From Rhodobacterales bacterium (GTDB taxonomy: Bacteria; Pseudomonadota; Alphaproteobacteria; Rhodobacterales; Rhodobacteraceae), in contig JAPLPE010000036.1 of the NCBI GenBank assembly GCA_026400355.1, forward strand, positions 122,873-186,872: DNA of 64,000 bases. Direction: 5' to 3'. Shown one piece after another: positions 46,290 through 53,928 of this stretch; the stretch's first letter is position 1, and each line of letters starts with the position of its first letter. The notes below the pieces were generated by a model. It ran no database searches. It saw only the letters and a list, made by a program, of their open reading frames with translations, and was not told where the DNA came from. Position numbers and translations under genes: made by a program.

Positions 46290-47030
46290 TCACTGGTTGG
46301 AAAGGTAACGCCCGGCGGCCCAGCCACGCAAGGTGCGGCTGTTGTATGCTTCAACCTCGCACCATTCCTGCCCGCCAGTCGTCAAGCATTGGATCAGTTT
46401 GAAGAGCCGACCTTCCGACACAGCGGCGACCACGGGATCGCGGGTCGAGGGGCCGGTACGGATGTTGAGCGTGTCATTTCGCGGCAGACCAGCGACAGTC
46501 ACGTAGCTGCCCGGCCTCCGCGTCTGGACCGGCGCGGGGACGGGTGTGACCGGCGTTGTCGGCGTGACTGTGACCGTCGCGGAAGGCGAAAGCGTGATGG
46601 TGATCGAGGGGTTCTGTGTCGTGGCGCGACCTGTGATCGACATGTTCAGCGTGAACTGCGTGCGGCGGCTTGTGGTGGCGGCGCTGCCCATCTGATAGAC
46701 CCGGATGATATAGGCCCCGGTCCGGGGCAGCGTGGCGCTGAAGCTTCGGCCATAGACCGAACCATTGAACAGAACAGTCCCGGTCCCGCCCGGCGGGATG
46801 ACGTTGAAGTAGGTCGTGGCGCGGTCGGCGTTCATCGTCACCACCATCCGCTGTCCCGCGCTGGCGTTGAGGACATAGTCGGCCACATCCTGCCCCCGCA
46901 GCGCGCCAGTCACGGTTGTGCCGGTCGAGCCGCTCGGGAAGCGGACGGTCTGCCGGGTGTTCTCTGCCCAAGCCGGGACGGCAAGGATAGTGGCGCAGAT
47001 CAGCACGAGGTGGAGCAGGAATTTGCGCAT
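46290..47030 (-). CDS. Exported bacterial SH3-domain protein
   Basis: 246 residues with a signal peptide (MRKFLLHLVLICATILAVPAWA). Residues 23-130 look like a pre-peptidase C-terminal type beta-sandwich (VRFPSGSTGTTVTGALRGQD, YVLNASAGQRMVVTMNA, TGAYIIRVYQMGSAA). A Thr/Pro-rich linker (about 135-172) follows, then a bacterial SH3 domain (YVTVAGLPRNDTLNIRTGPSTRDPVVAAVSEG ... EWCEVEAYNSRTLRGWAAGRYL). SH3b domains bind peptidoglycan or proteins in the envelope. It begins with SD AGGA before the ATG and ends 15 bases upstream of the interrupted exported gene, so they may once have formed one operon. Confidence 0.75.
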   Translation of the reverse strand: MRKFLLHLVLICATILAVPAWAENTRQTVRFPSGSTGTTVTGALRGQDVADYVLNASAGQRMVVTMNADRATTYFNVIPPGGTGTVLFNGSVYGRSFSATLPRTGAYIIRVYQMGSAATTSRRTQFTLNMSITGRATTQNPSITITLSPSATVTVTPTTPVTPVPAPVQTRRPGSYVTVAGLPRNDTLNIRTGPSTRDPVVAAVSEGRLFKLIQCLTTGGQEWCEVEAYNSRTLRGWAAGRYLSNQ

Positions 47031-47211
47031 GGTGATCCTTTGGCAATTTGACGGAGAGAGTGTAGCGCATCGTCATGGCACAAGACCATGACGATTGTGC
47101 AGAGGGCAAAGGGAATTCGGATAGGTTGGGCAGCGGCCCGCGTGCCGTCTGCGCCTTGAGGGCGAGCGGTTGGACGGGCTGATCGCGGCAGGCAGGAATT
47201 GGTCGGTTGGT

Positions 47212-48540
47212 CTACCTTGCGCCCGGCAGACGAGCCCGGGCCATGAAGCCGTCGCTTCGGCCGGGGGCGGGGGAAAACAGTTCAAGATTCGTGCCGCTAC
47301 CCTTGGCGATGGCCTCGACGATGGCCAGGCCAAGGCCGGTGCCCGGCGCAGGCGAGGTGCCGCGTTCGAAAGGTTTGCGCAGGCGGTCGAGCGTGGTTGG
47401 ATCAACTGCGAGGCCGTCGTTTGAGACGGTCAGGACCTGGTCAGATGTCAGGGCCGCGATGACGGGCTGATCGGGGGTGCCGTGACGCAGTGCGTTTTCG
47501 ATCAGGTTCCGGGCCAGGACGGCGAAGGCATCAGGATCGATGACCGAGAGGACGGGCGTCAGGGGTATGGTCAAGTGGAGGCGGGAGCCGGCGCGCATTT
47601 CGTCGGCGACCATCTTGAGGATGGGGGAAAGGTCCTGGGCGGTTTCCGACAAGAGGCCTGCCCCTTCTGCCTTGGCCAGATCGAGGAGTTTGGCGGATAA
47701 CTGGGCCAGTCGTTTGAGCCCAGCCTCGATGCTTTGGGCGCGGGTCAGGGTGGCGCCAGATGGAAGTTCGGCAATCAGGCGCTGTGTTTGCGCAAGGGTG
47801 GCCGCGATGGGGGTGCGGAGTTCGTGGGCGGCGCTGGCCGCAAAGCTACGTTCCGCGTCAAGCGCGCGGCGCAGGCGGATGATGAGGTTGTTGACCGCTT
47901 CGGCAAGTGGCGCGATTTCTTCGGGGAGACCCGTTCCGTTGACGGCGGTGAGGTTGCCCCTGCCGCGTGCGCCGATCTCTTCCTGAAAGGCCACAACGGG
48001 GCGGAGGGTAAGGCGGACGATGAGCCAGACGCCCAGAAGGCTAAGCGGGAGGAGGAGCGCGAGGGGCCAGAGCATCGTGCGGGTGGCCTGTGCGATGGCA
48101 TGCTGACGGTGGGCCAGCGGATCGGCGGCCGTCACAAAAAGCGTGTCGCTGATCGCCGAGACGGTGAAGAAGCGGTAGTCGGTGGTCGTCTGGAAACCCG
48201 ACTGGGGCGTGGCGGGAAAGACTTCGGGGTCGGCGTCGTGCGACCGGATGAGGACGGTGCCCTGATCGTCGCGGACGACGTAGGTCAGATTCTCCTCATG
48301 TTCGCCCACAGGGGCGGCGCGATTGTCATTGCCGGGCCTGTCGCGGTTGAGGACCTCCTGATAGGCCAAGGGCAAGACACGCTGGGCGAGTTCCTGCAGC
48401 GCGGAATCGAAGACCTCGTCCATTTCGCTACGCAGCGAGAGGACGGTGACAAAGGCCGCAGCAAGCCAGAGCAGAGTGACCCCCAGCGCGATGGATCGCG
48501 ACAGACGGGCCTGAAGCGAGTTGCGCGAGCGCGGGTTCAT
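47212..48540 (-). CDS. QseC/TctE-type sensor histidine kinase
   Basis: 442-residue membrane sensor. TM1 at about 14-32 (IALGVTLLWLAAAFVTVLSL), a periplasmic sensor region to about 160, TM2 (MLWPLALLLPLSLLGVWLIV), a HAMP-like segment (VVAFQEEIGARGRGNLT...VNNLIIRLRRALDAERSF), the H box SAAHELRTPIAATLAQT, and an ATPase domain with LARNLIENALRHG, TVSNDGLAVD and GTGLGLAIVEAIA. The start overlaps the response regulator stop (ATGA). This orthodox two-component pair lies divergently beside the PepSY/DUF2271/ApbE module and is its likely regulator. Confidence 0.88.
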   Translation of the reverse strand: MNPRSRNSLQARLSRSIALGVTLLWLAAAFVTVLSLRSEMDEVFDSALQELAQRVLPLAYQEVLNRDRPGNDNRAAPVGEHEENLTYVVRDDQGTVLIRSHDADPEVFPATPQSGFQTTTDYRFFTVSAISDTLFVTAADPLAHRQHAIAQATRTMLWPLALLLPLSLLGVWLIVRLTLRPVVAFQEEIGARGRGNLTAVNGTGLPEEIAPLAEAVNNLIIRLRRALDAERSFAASAAHELRTPIAATLAQTQRLIAELPSGATLTRAQSIEAGLKRLAQLSAKLLDLAKAEGAGLLSETAQDLSPILKMVADEMRAGSRLHLTIPLTPVLSVIDPDAFAVLARNLIENALRHGTPDQPVIAALTSDQVLTVSNDGLAVDPTTLDRLRKPFERGTSPAPGTGLGLAIVEAIAKGSGTNLELFSPAPGRSDGFMARARLPGAR

Positions 48541-49211
48541 GCCACCCCGAGCCGATAACCAAGGCCGCGTTCGGTCGTGATGACGCCGGACCCCAGTTTC
48601 TTGCGGAGGCGCGAGACGTAGACCTCGATCGTGTTGCTTTCGACCTCGGCCCCGAAGGCGTAGAGGCGGTCTTCAAGCTGCGACTTGGAGAGAAGTGTGC
48701 CGGGGTGCTGGATGAAGGCTTCGAAAAGTGCCCATTCGCGAGCCGTCAGCGTGATGGGGCGGCTGTCGCGCGAACCGGTGGCGGGCAGGATGGTGCGCGC
48801 GGCCATGTCGATCTGGAGGTTGCCAATGGCGAGCAGGGGGTTGGGGTTGCCAGCATAGCGGCGGGCCACAGCCCGCAGGCGGGCCGACAGTTCCTCTAGA
48901 TCGAAGGGCTTGACAAGGTAGTCGTCCGCCCCCGCGTTCAGTCCCGCGATCCGGTCTGAAATCTGATCCCGCGCAGTCAGGATGATGACAGGAGAGACAT
49001 CGCCAGCCACCCGGCGGTTGCGCAGGAAGTCGAGACCCCGGCCGTCGGGCAGCATGAGGTCAAGCAGAATCAGGTCGTAGGTGGCGACAGCGAGATGGTC
49101 GCGCGCATCGGCCAGACGGGAGACCCAGTCCACGGCATGGCCATCGGCGGCCACCTGATCGCGGATCGCGTCACCCAGAAGGGTATCGTCTTCGATGAGC
49201 AATACGCGCAC
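48537..49211 (-). CDS. OmpR-family response regulator (QseB-like)
   Basis: 224 residues from a GTG at 49211 with GAGG eight bases upstream, chosen because the receiver begins right there (VRVLLIEDDTLLGDAI). Phosphoacceptor Asp in LILLDLMLPDGRG, TARD and VKPFDLEELSARLRA are conserved. The winged-helix DNA-binding domain has LTAREWALFEAFIQHPGTLLSKSQLEDRLY and VYVSRLRKKLG. It is divergent from the PepSY gene at 49376, with about 165 bases between, where its operator is expected. Confidence 0.9.
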   Translation of the reverse strand: MRVLLIEDDTLLGDAIRDQVAADGHAVDWVSRLADARDHLAVATYDLILLDLMLPDGRGLDFLRNRRVAGDVSPVIILTARDQISDRIAGLNAGADDYLVKPFDLEELSARLRAVARRYAGNPNPLLAIGNLQIDMAARTILPATGSRDSRPITLTAREWALFEAFIQHPGTLLSKSQLEDRLYAFGAEVESNTIEVYVSRLRKKLGSGVITTERGLGYRLGVA

Positions 49212-49375
49212 GGTAGCCGCCTCTCGTGTATCTGTCCTTAGTTGAGTTTCCTGCAACATGCTAACCTGACATTGGGCTGAATGCCTTGAGATGGATCATT
49301 CAGGTGGCTGTCAGGTTCACCCGTCAGAGGGGTGATGAGACAGGTGCCGGGGCATATCCCGCAGCTTGGGAAACC

Positions 49376-49708
49376 ATGACCATGAAACAGCTGATACTGA
49401 CTGCGATGATGTTGATGGGTACGGCCGGGGCGCTGCACGCCGAAGAGGAGGACTGCTATGTGCGCATGTCTGACTGGCTGCCGCGCAGCGCGATCCTGCA
49501 GCTTGCCGCCGACAACGCCTGGGACATCTACCGGATCAAGACCGACGACGGCTGTTACCAGATACGGGCGATCGACGCGCAGGGGCGCCCGATCGAGGTG
49601 ACGCTGAACCCTGCGACACTCGAGGTTCTAAATCTTGAATTCGAGGCGCTGGACGTCAACGACGATGGTCGGGAAGGCGGCCACGAAGACGGGGAAGACG
49701 ATGACTGA
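49376..49708 (+). CDS. Small exported PepSY-domain protein with acidic tail
   Basis: 110 residues: signal peptide MTMKQLILTAMMLMGTAGALHA, then a PepSY-like domain (MSDWLPRSAILQLAADNAWDIYRIKTDDGCYQIRAIDAQGRPIEVTLNPATLEVLNLE), and an Asp/Glu/Gly tail (NDDGREGGHEDGEDDD). Two Cys residues (in EDCYV and DDGCYQ) could form a disulfide. An ATG two codons later (49382) is an alternative start. The PepSY fold often regulates or accompanies envelope redox and metal systems. First gene of the plus-strand module leading to ApbE, divergent from the response regulator. Confidence 0.75.
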   Translation: MTMKQLILTAMMLMGTAGALHAEEEDCYVRMSDWLPRSAILQLAADNAWDIYRIKTDDGCYQIRAIDAQGRPIEVTLNPATLEVLNLEFEALDVNDDGREGGHEDGEDDD

Positions 49709-49839
49709 GGCTGCGTCTGCATGCGGCAATCAGTCATCCTGAACCGAAGCTGAACGAGATTCTCTTTCCAGTTCAGTCCCCTGTCAGTTTCACGAGTCAG
49801 ATAGAGAATCGCGAAACACAGCAAACAAAGGAATAGACC

Positions 49840-50244
49840 ATGAAACTCCTGCCGATTGCATTGGTGCTTGCCGGGACAACTGGGCTGTCAGGGTTGGCCT
49901 TTGCGGCGGGCCAGACCGGCGCGGTGCGCAATCTGACCCTGCCGGGTGAGACCGTTGCCACGGAAGTTCTGTCATTGCTTGAACTGGCCGATTTTTCGGA
50001 CGGCGAGGACGATGATGAGGACGGTGAAGACGATGACGAAGGCGGCGATGACGATGACGATGGATACAGCGCTGGTGCCATGGACGTCTGCGTGACCGGA
50101 TTGGTCAGCGGGGACGATGACGAAGATGTCGGTGCCATCATCTGCGACCCGGCCGGTCAGGCGATGACGGGCCCTGCCGCAGTTGCACCCGATCCGAACC
50201 GCGCCCCGATCTTTGGCAGCGCACCGATTGCGGTCGTCAACTGA
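49840..50244 (+). CDS. Secreted Asp-rich acidic protein
   Basis: 134 residues. Signal peptide MKLLPIALVLAGTTGLSGLAFA. Mature protein AGQTGAVRNLTLPGETVATEVLSLLELADFSDG, then an extremely acidic run (about residues 53-75, almost only Asp, Glu and Gly), then a calmer C-terminus with two Cys (VCVTGLV, IICDPAG) and a Pro/Ala end. No catalytic motif. Such runs bind divalent or trivalent cations, so a metal-binding or metal-sensing role is a reasonable inference. It lies between the PepSY and DUF2271 genes of the same module. Confidence 0.7.
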   Translation: MKLLPIALVLAGTTGLSGLAFAAGQTGAVRNLTLPGETVATEVLSLLELADFSDGEDDDEDGEDDDEGGDDDDDGYSAGAMDVCVTGLVSGDDDEDVGAIICDPAGQAMTGPAAVAPDPNRAPIFGSAPIAVVN

Positions 50245-50281
50245 ACCGCCGGGCGACACTTTTTCAGGAACAGGAACCACG

Positions 50282-50743
50282 ATGAAAACCGAACTCTCAG
50301 CCGCAATCATTGCTGCGGCGCTCGCGCTTCCGGCCATGGCCGAAGCGCGGCAAATCACGATCACGACCGACCTGCAGAGCTATGGTGGCCGGGGGGCCTA
50401 TCTGGCCGTCTATGTGACGGACGCCGCCGGAGCTTATCAGGGCACCCTGTATTTGGCTGGTCACAAATCGCGGTACTTCCGGCACCTGAGCGACTGGACC
50501 CGAGCCGGGGGCAGCGCGATGGACGGGGCGACCGGGGCGAGCGTCGGACCGGGGCGGACGCTGACGATTTCGGTCGATCTGGCGGATGCGCTGATCGATG
50601 CGGGGTATGAGATCCATGTCGATGTGGCCGTCGAGGACATGCGCGACAGCCCGTCGGATGTGGTCGTACCGCTGACGACGGTCGGTGCAGGAACGCCGGT
50701 GGCGGGGCGCAGTTTTGTGCAGTCGCTTCGCTACGACATGTAA
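50282..50743 (+). CDS. DUF2271 exported protein with ApbE flavinylation motif
   Basis: 153 residues with a signal peptide (MKTELSAAIIAAALALPAMA). The DUF2271 core includes ITITTDLQSYGGRGAYLAVYVTD, GTLYLAGHKSRYFRHLSDWTRA, VSVDLADALIDAGYEIHVDVAVEDM and VPVAGRSFVQSLRYDM. Residues 81-87 read DGATGAS, which fits the D-x-x-[ST]-G-A-[ST] consensus at which ApbE attaches FMN; Ser87 would be the acceptor. With apbE three genes downstream and a flavodoxin-reductase between, it is probably a periplasmic FMN carrier (inference). Start 38 bases after the acidic protein. Confidence 0.8.
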   Translation: MKTELSAAIIAAALALPAMAEARQITITTDLQSYGGRGAYLAVYVTDAAGAYQGTLYLAGHKSRYFRHLSDWTRAGGSAMDGATGASVGPGRTLTISVDLADALIDAGYEIHVDVAVEDMRDSPSDVVVPLTTVGAGTPVAGRSFVQSLRYDM

Positions 50744-50765
50744 GTCCTTCTGAAGGAGGTGCGTG

Positions 50766-52997
50766 ATGCTCCGCCGATTGCATTCCTTTTCCGGCCTCAT
50801 CGCAGGCCTTCTGGTCGCCCTGATCGCCCTGACCGGGGCGATCCTGTCGGTTGACCCTGCGCTTGAACGGGCGGGGGTCAGCGACCCTGCGGCGGGGAGC
50901 ATGACCGTGGCCGATTTTGCGGCAGTGGTGCAGACCCGCTTTCCCGAGGCCGAACGTGTGGTACGCAAAGCGTCGGGGCAAATGGTCGTCTATTCCTTTG
51001 ACGGTGATTTGCCCCGGGCAGACATCGTGGACCCGGTGACGGCCGAACCTGTCGCCGATTACGTCCCTTCGGACTTTACCCGCTGGGTGACAGACCTTCA
51101 CCGAAGTTTCCTGCTGGGGGAAATGGGCCGGGCGGTTTCGGGCGTGGGTGCGGCGATCATGGTCCTGATGACGGTGTCAGGCGCGATGATGGTTGCGGCG
51201 CGGATGGGCGGCTGGCGGGCCTTTCTTGGCCGGGTCCGCGGCACGCGGCGGCAAAGGTGGCATGTGCAACTGGCACGGTTCGCCGTGGCCGGGCTTTTGC
51301 TGTCGGCGGCGACGGGGGCCTACATGTCGCTGACAAGTTTTGGCTTTGTGCCGGATGGCATGGACGCCGAGCCTGAGTTCCCCTTGACCGTTGATGGCGG
51401 CACGCCGATGTCTGTTACCGATATTGCTGCATTGCAGACGGTCGATCTGACAGAGCTGCGTGAGCTGTCGTTCCCCTATGCGACGGATCCGACGGATGTC
51501 TACACGCTGACCACCGCGACCGGCATGGGGTACATCGATCAGGCCACGGGCGAGACGCTCTCGTGGCTCGACAACGGCACGGCGCGGCAGATCTATGAGT
51601 TCGTGTTCATGCTGCATACCGGCCAGGGTCTGTGGTGGCTTGCGCTGATCCTGGGGGCCGGGGTGGCAACGGTTCCGGTTCTGGCCGTGACGGGGACGCT
51701 GGTCTGGTGGGCGCGGCGCAGGGGCACCCCACGGATTGCGGGTAATGGTGGGGCACAGGTCGCGGATACGGTGATCCTTGTCGGGTCCGAGGGCAATTCG
51801 ACCTGGGGATTTGCCCGGACGCTCCACCAAGAACTGACGGCCCGGGGGCATGTGGTGCATGTCGCAGCGATGAACCAACTGGCAGCCAGTTACAAACGGG
51901 CCAGGCGTGTGTTCGTGATGACCGCAACCTATGGCGACGGGACAGCCCCGGCATCTGCAAAACACTTCATGGCGCGGATGGAGGCGATGGTGATGGAACC
52001 GGTTCCGGTGTCGGTTGTGGGCTTTGGCGACAGGCAGTTCCCGAAGTTCTGCAAGTTCGCGGAAGATGTGGCGGAGGCCTTTGGGGCCAAGGGCTGGCCT
52101 TTGCTGGTGCCGTTTGGGACGATCGACCGGCAGTCGGCGCAGGAATTTGCCCGCTGGGGTGAAGGTATCAGCGCGGCGTTGGGCGAACCGGTGGTTCTGG
52201 CCCATGTCCCGGTTCTTCCTCAGACGGTGACACTACGGCTGGCGGAGCGCGAAGACTACGGTGCCGAATTGCAGAGCCCGGCCGCAGTGTTGCGGTTCGT
52301 GGCGGCTGATGGTGTGGAGCCCGCTAGTGGGCTGCGCGGCGTATGGCAGCGGATGCGGGGGCAAGGGCTGCCTGCCTTTGCGCCAGGCGATCTGGTGGGA
52401 ATTCTGCCCGAGGGGAGCACCGTGCCCCGGTTCTACTCGCTGGCGTCCGGGCGCAAGGACGGAATGCTTGAGATCTGCGTGCGCAAGCAGCCGGGCGGGT
52501 TGTGTTCCGGCGCGCTGATGGCGATGCAGTGCGGCGAAACGATCGAGTGTTTCGTCCAGCCAAACCCGACTTTCCGCCCGGCACACGGGCATGGGCCGGT
52601 CATCCTGATCGGGGCTGGGACGGGGATCGGGCCGCTCGCCGGGTTCATCCGGCACAATGACGGGCGGCGGCAGATGCACCTATACTTTGGAGCCCGCGAT
52701 CCGCAGTCGGATTTCCTGTATCAGCCGCAACTCTTGGGCTTGCTGGCGGACAACAGGCTGACGCGACTGACCACAGCATTTTCGCGGGTGGCCAGCCGGG
52801 CCTATGTGCAGGATCGGCTTCGTGAAGATCAGGTGCATCTGCGCGATCTGATCGCCAAAGGCGCACAGATCATCGTCTGCGGCGGGCGCGACATGGGCCA
52901 TGGCGTCGCGCTGGCACTGGACGATGTTCTGGCGCCGATGGGCCTGTCTGCGGGCAAACTTCGTGCGGGGGGGCGGTATGTCGAAGACGTCTACTAA
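50766..52997 (+). CDS. PepSY-associated membrane domain / flavodoxin / ferredoxin-NADP reductase fusion
   Basis: 743 residues. The N-terminal PepSY_TM part (1-325) has four TM helices (LIAGLLVALIALTGAILSV, VGAAIMVLMTVSGAMMV, VAGLLLSAATGAYMSL, LALILGAGVATVPVLAVTG) around a periplasmic loop. A flavodoxin domain follows (about 335-475; LVGSEGNSTWGFARTL, MTATYGDGTAP, VVGFGDRQFPKFCKF). A CysJ-like reductase completes it (490-743; FAD motif RFYSLAS, KQPGGLCSGAL, NADPH loop ILIGAGTGIGPLAGF, C-terminal RAYVQDRLRED and GGRYVEDVY). It should carry electrons from cytosolic NAD(P)H across the membrane, plausibly to the flavinylated DUF2271 protein. AAGGAGGT precedes the ATG. Overlaps apbE by 20 bases. 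Confidence 0.85.
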   Translation: MLRRLHSFSGLIAGLLVALIALTGAILSVDPALERAGVSDPAAGSMTVADFAAVVQTRFPEAERVVRKASGQMVVYSFDGDLPRADIVDPVTAEPVADYVPSDFTRWVTDLHRSFLLGEMGRAVSGVGAAIMVLMTVSGAMMVAARMGGWRAFLGRVRGTRRQRWHVQLARFAVAGLLLSAATGAYMSLTSFGFVPDGMDAEPEFPLTVDGGTPMSVTDIAALQTVDLTELRELSFPYATDPTDVYTLTTATGMGYIDQATGETLSWLDNGTARQIYEFVFMLHTGQGLWWLALILGAGVATVPVLAVTGTLVWWARRRGTPRIAGNGGAQVADTVILVGSEGNSTWGFARTLHQELTARGHVVHVAAMNQLAASYKRARRVFVMTATYGDGTAPASAKHFMARMEAMVMEPVPVSVVGFGDRQFPKFCKFAEDVAEAFGAKGWPLLVPFGTIDRQSAQEFARWGEGISAALGEPVVLAHVPVLPQTVTLRLAEREDYGAELQSPAAVLRFVAADGVEPASGLRGVWQRMRGQGLPAFAPGDLVGILPEGSTVPRFYSLASGRKDGMLEICVRKQPGGLCSGALMAMQCGETIECFVQPNPTFRPAHGHGPVILIGAGTGIGPLAGFIRHNDGRRQMHLYFGARDPQSDFLYQPQLLGLLADNRLTRLTTAFSRVASRAYVQDRLREDQVHLRDLIAKGAQIIVCGGRDMGHGVALALDDVLAPMGLSAGKLRAGGRYVEDVY

Positions 52998-53925
52998 GCC
53001 GTTGCAGCGCTTTGCCCTGAACGGGCCTGCTATGGGAAGCCGTTGGACGGCGCTGCTCTATGCCCGAGAGGCGGTAGATACTGCGCCCCTTCAAGCCGCG
53101 CTGCGGGCCGTCGTCGAAACGGTTGAGACCCAGATGTCCACATGGCGGCCGGAGTCGGATCTGATGCGACTGAACGCGGCACCGGTCGGTGCGTCGGTCG
53201 AAGTGCCGGGCGGGTTAATGATGGTGCTGGAAAAGTCGCTTGAGATCGGACGTGCGTCAGGCGGGGCGTTTGATATAGGTGTCGGTGATCTGGTCGGGGC
53301 CTGGGGCTTTGGCGCGCAGGCGGGACGGGTTGATCTGGATGCAGCCAAAGTGACGCGAACGCCAGCGATTGCAGCGCTTGAACTTGATCCCGCACGATGG
53401 CGGGTACGCAAGACGGCGCACGTTGCGCTTGACCTTTCGGGGATCGCCAAAGGGTTTGGTGTGGACCAGATGGGAGCTGTGCTGGACTGTTTCGGCATCA
53501 CGGCATGGCTTGTAGGGATCGATGGCGAGATGCGGGCGAAGGGCGGCAAGCCGGACGGCACGGCTTGGACGGTTGCTCTTGAAGAGCCGGAGCCGGGCGT
53601 GCGCAAGGTGCGCGGGGTCATTGCACTGAATGATCAGGCGGTGGCAACGTCGGGCGACTACCGGCATTTCGTGGAACAGGACGGGACGCGGACCGCTCAT
53701 ACGATGCACCCGGTTCAGGGCGGACCGGTGCGGAACCGGGTGACATCGGTCACGGTGGTGGCAGAGACCTGCATGGAGGCCGATGCATGGGCCACTGCAC
53801 TCTTGGTGCTGGGCGAGGTGACGGGGCCCTTGATCGCGCGGGCGAAAGGGCTGAGCGCGTTGTTCATCCTGCGCGATCGGGATGGTTATTCGGAAGAGGG
53901 AGTGGGTCCGGCTTTCGAGGGCTGA
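52978..53925 (+). CDS. apbE: FAD:protein FMN transferase ApbE
   Basis: 315 residues. ApbE uses FAD and Mg to attach FMN to Ser/Thr of target proteins. Signatures: LNGPAMGSRWTALLY, MSTWRPESDLMRLNAAP, LEIGRASGGAFDIGVGDLVGAWGFG, the conserved ALDLSGIAKGFGVDQMG, VGIDGEMRAKGGKPDGTAW, VATSGDYRHFVEQDGTRTAHTMHP, and a C-terminal VVAETCMEADAWATALLVLG. Oddly, the frame begins right at the domain: no signal peptide or lipobox is visible, although most bacterial ApbE proteins are exported. It overlaps the reductase gene, so the two are co-translated. Confidence 0.9.
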   Translation: MSKTSTKPLQRFALNGPAMGSRWTALLYAREAVDTAPLQAALRAVVETVETQMSTWRPESDLMRLNAAPVGASVEVPGGLMMVLEKSLEIGRASGGAFDIGVGDLVGAWGFGAQAGRVDLDAAKVTRTPAIAALELDPARWRVRKTAHVALDLSGIAKGFGVDQMGAVLDCFGITAWLVGIDGEMRAKGGKPDGTAWTVALEEPEPGVRKVRGVIALNDQAVATSGDYRHFVEQDGTRTAHTMHPVQGGPVRNRVTSVTVVAETCMEADAWATALLVLGEVTGPLIARAKGLSALFILRDRDGYSEEGVGPAFEG

Positions 53926-53928
53926 ACT

